From JAEUSI01 sp036782915 (GTDB lineage Bacteria; Bacteroidota; Ignavibacteria; Tepidaquicellales; Tepidaquicellaceae): a stretch of 6,412 nucleotides of DNA. The stretch spans positions 1-6,412 of the forward strand of contig DAIPYE010000177.1 of the NCBI GenBank assembly GCA_036782915.1. Reading direction: 5' to 3'. This document shows, piece by piece, positions 5,741-6,412 of the stretch. The notes beneath the pieces are model-generated. The model was given only the letters and a program-made list of their open reading frames with translations. It had not been told where the DNA came from and searched no databases. Both the position numbers and the translations under genes were made by a program. The stretch's first letter is position 1. Each line of letters opens with the position of its first letter.

Positions 5741-6113
5741 ATAAATTTTTCAGTAATTTAGAGTTTATATTTTGAAAAAATAATAGAAAAAAGTTTTATA
5801 CATAAAATGCAGATCCCAGCATGGTTAGTATAGTAAAAGCAGTTATAACAGTAATTAAATGTGCATTTTTTTAAGCCAGTGTAATTGTTTAGCGTACATT
5901 ATACGACAGATCAGGACGCACAAACTTAAATAACAAGTGTCACCAGCAGCAATGCCTGTAAGCTAACGGATAATTTACCGGCGACAGAAAATCAATTGCA
6001 TTTTTAAAATAAAGTACTATCGTTAATTTTGTAAAGAAAAAATTCGAACCAAAGGAAACCAAATTGTGAATCCATAATACATAAAAGTTAAGTATCTTAA
6101 AACTAATTCTGCT
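5741..6113. other. Long intergenic region without a supportable gene
   Basis: These 373 bases separate the divergent TMEM175-type gene and the secreted repeat protein gene. No long reading frame or RNA gene can be supported. The outer parts are very AT-rich; the middle, about 5874-5990, is more mixed in composition and contains short inverted pieces such as CGTA-CATTA-TACG (around 5893-5906). TTTTAT at 5794-5799 and ATAAAA at 5802-5807 form a small palindrome. The region should hold both genes' promoters. Its size and the compositionally distinct centre leave room for a small RNA or a decayed insertion, but nothing proves either. Confidence 0.5.
6024..6031 (+). promoter_or_regulatory. Possible FCB-type -7 promoter box
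   Basis: TAATTTTG matches the Bacteroidota housekeeping -7 consensus TAnnTTTG exactly, 82 bases before ATG 6114. The nearest upstream TTG (5996-5998) leaves a 25-base gap, longer than the usual spacing to the -33 element, so the upstream half is weak. An eight-base pattern with two free positions in AT-rich DNA can occur by chance. If real, it would drive the secreted repeat protein with an untranslated leader of about 75 bases. Confidence 0.3.
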
Positions 6114-6412
6114 ATGAAGTTCATAAAAAAAATATTCAATCCTGAAAAACTTTCCTCTCTGATCTTCTACCTAAGTATCTTTACATTCATCATCGCATTC
6201 AACTTCTCAGATCACGGAACCGGTGGATGGCAGCAGCAGTTTCTTCCATCTAACTTGCCTGGGATAACAGATATCACTTTCACAGACAGTCTTACCGGAT
6301 TTGCAGTAACAGCAGTGGATGCAGGTAACCGCAGTTATATAATTAAAACTACTAACGGCGGAGACAATTGGGATATTTGTTTTCTGGACACCCAGGGCAG
6401 GCAGTTTACTAA
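6114..6412 (+). CDS. Secreted Ycf48/BNR-repeat protein, 5' end (partial)
   Basis: Ninety-nine codons are visible before the window ends. The ATG at 6114 is the only plausible start, since an in-frame TAA lies at 6075-6077 with no ATG, GTG or TTG between. The N-terminus MKFIKKIFNPEKLSSLIFYLSIFTFIIAFNFS has lysines followed by a hydrophobic core and looks like a Sec signal peptide or anchor, ending near residue 32. The mature part begins GGWQQQFLPSNLPGITDITFTDSLTGFAVTAVDAGNRSYIIKTTNGGDNWDI: 'I.dI.F.d...GfaV' followed by 'I.kTtNGGdnW' is one blade of a Ycf48-like or BNR/Asp-box beta-propeller. Such proteins are abundant among Ignavibacteriota and related phyla, often large and carrying a C-terminal type IX secretion signal; that end is outside the window. 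It is probably cell-surface or secreted, function unknown. Confidence 0.8.
   Translation, partial: MKFIKKIFNPEKLSSLIFYLSIFTFIIAFNFSDHGTGGWQQQFLPSNLPGITDITFTDSLTGFAVTAVDAGNRSYIIKTTNGGDNWDICFLDTQGRQFT

Noticed and set aside
5821..5874. Small plus-strand frame encoding a 17-residue hydrophobic peptide, MVSIVKAVITVIKCAFF.
   Set aside because: It is very short, has no ribosome site or supporting context, and such frames occur by chance; a toxin-like peptide cannot be claimed.
5883..5970. GTTTAGC and GCTAAC about 75 bases apart suggested an integron attC-like site.
   Set aside because: The first core breaks the GTTRRRY pattern, the internal arms do not pair, and no integrase or gene cassette is present.
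6041..6050. GGTTCGAATT on the minus strand resembles a tRNA T-loop; GGTTAGTATAGT near 5823 resembles a D-loop.
   Set aside because: The flanks do not form a T stem, the two pieces are on opposite strands and far apart, and no cloverleaf can be built.

Overview
This is an AT-rich, gene-dense chromosomal window. It holds eight protein-coding genes, two of them cut by the window edges. I see no rRNA, tRNA, CRISPR array or transposase. Start codons have no convincing Shine-Dalgarno sequence. The last gene opens a secreted protein with a Ycf48/BNR-type repeat (FTDSLTGFAV...TTNGGDNW). Together with the base composition, this suggests a member of the Bacteroidota/Chlorobiota/Ignavibacteriota (FCB) group, perhaps Ignavibacteriota-like. 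The assignment is an inference and remains tentative.

Layout: (1) 2-789, plus strand: the 3' end of a class I SAM-dependent methyltransferase overlaps by one base a YafP-like GNAT acetyltransferase, forming a tight pair. (2) 857-1648, plus strand: a lipoprotein combining an NlpE-type OB-like segment with a COG3650-like C-terminal domain. (3) 3947-1662, minus strand: a likely two-gene operon of an epoxide-hydrolase-like alpha/beta hydrolase followed by an Old Yellow Enzyme-family oxidoreductase with a C-terminal four-cysteine Fe-S motif. It converges on the lipoprotein gene with only 13 bases between the stops. (4) 3948-4109: a divergent intergenic region with two overlapping palindromes and a direct repeat, the best operator candidate here. 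(5) 4110-4955, plus strand: a two-part GNAT acetyltransferase whose last 14 codons are supplied by an inverted-repeat element. (6) 4911-5098: that element, about 190 bp of nested inverted repeats, MITE-like. (7) 5740-5111, minus strand: a TMEM175/DUF1211-type membrane protein starting at TTG. (8) 5741-6113: a long gap with no supportable gene and a possible FCB-type -7 box. (9) 6114 to the end, plus strand: the start of the secreted repeat protein.

Most genes look like small-molecule modification, detoxification or envelope housekeeping: methyl transfer, two acetyl transfers, hydrolase plus flavin reductase, an envelope lipoprotein and an ion channel. I see no clear defence or mobile gene system. 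The most unusual items are the palindromic element that rewrites the 3' end of the acetyltransferase gene, the Fe-S OYE that ends before any FAD/NAD domain, and the degenerate acetyl-CoA loop in the second GNAT protein.
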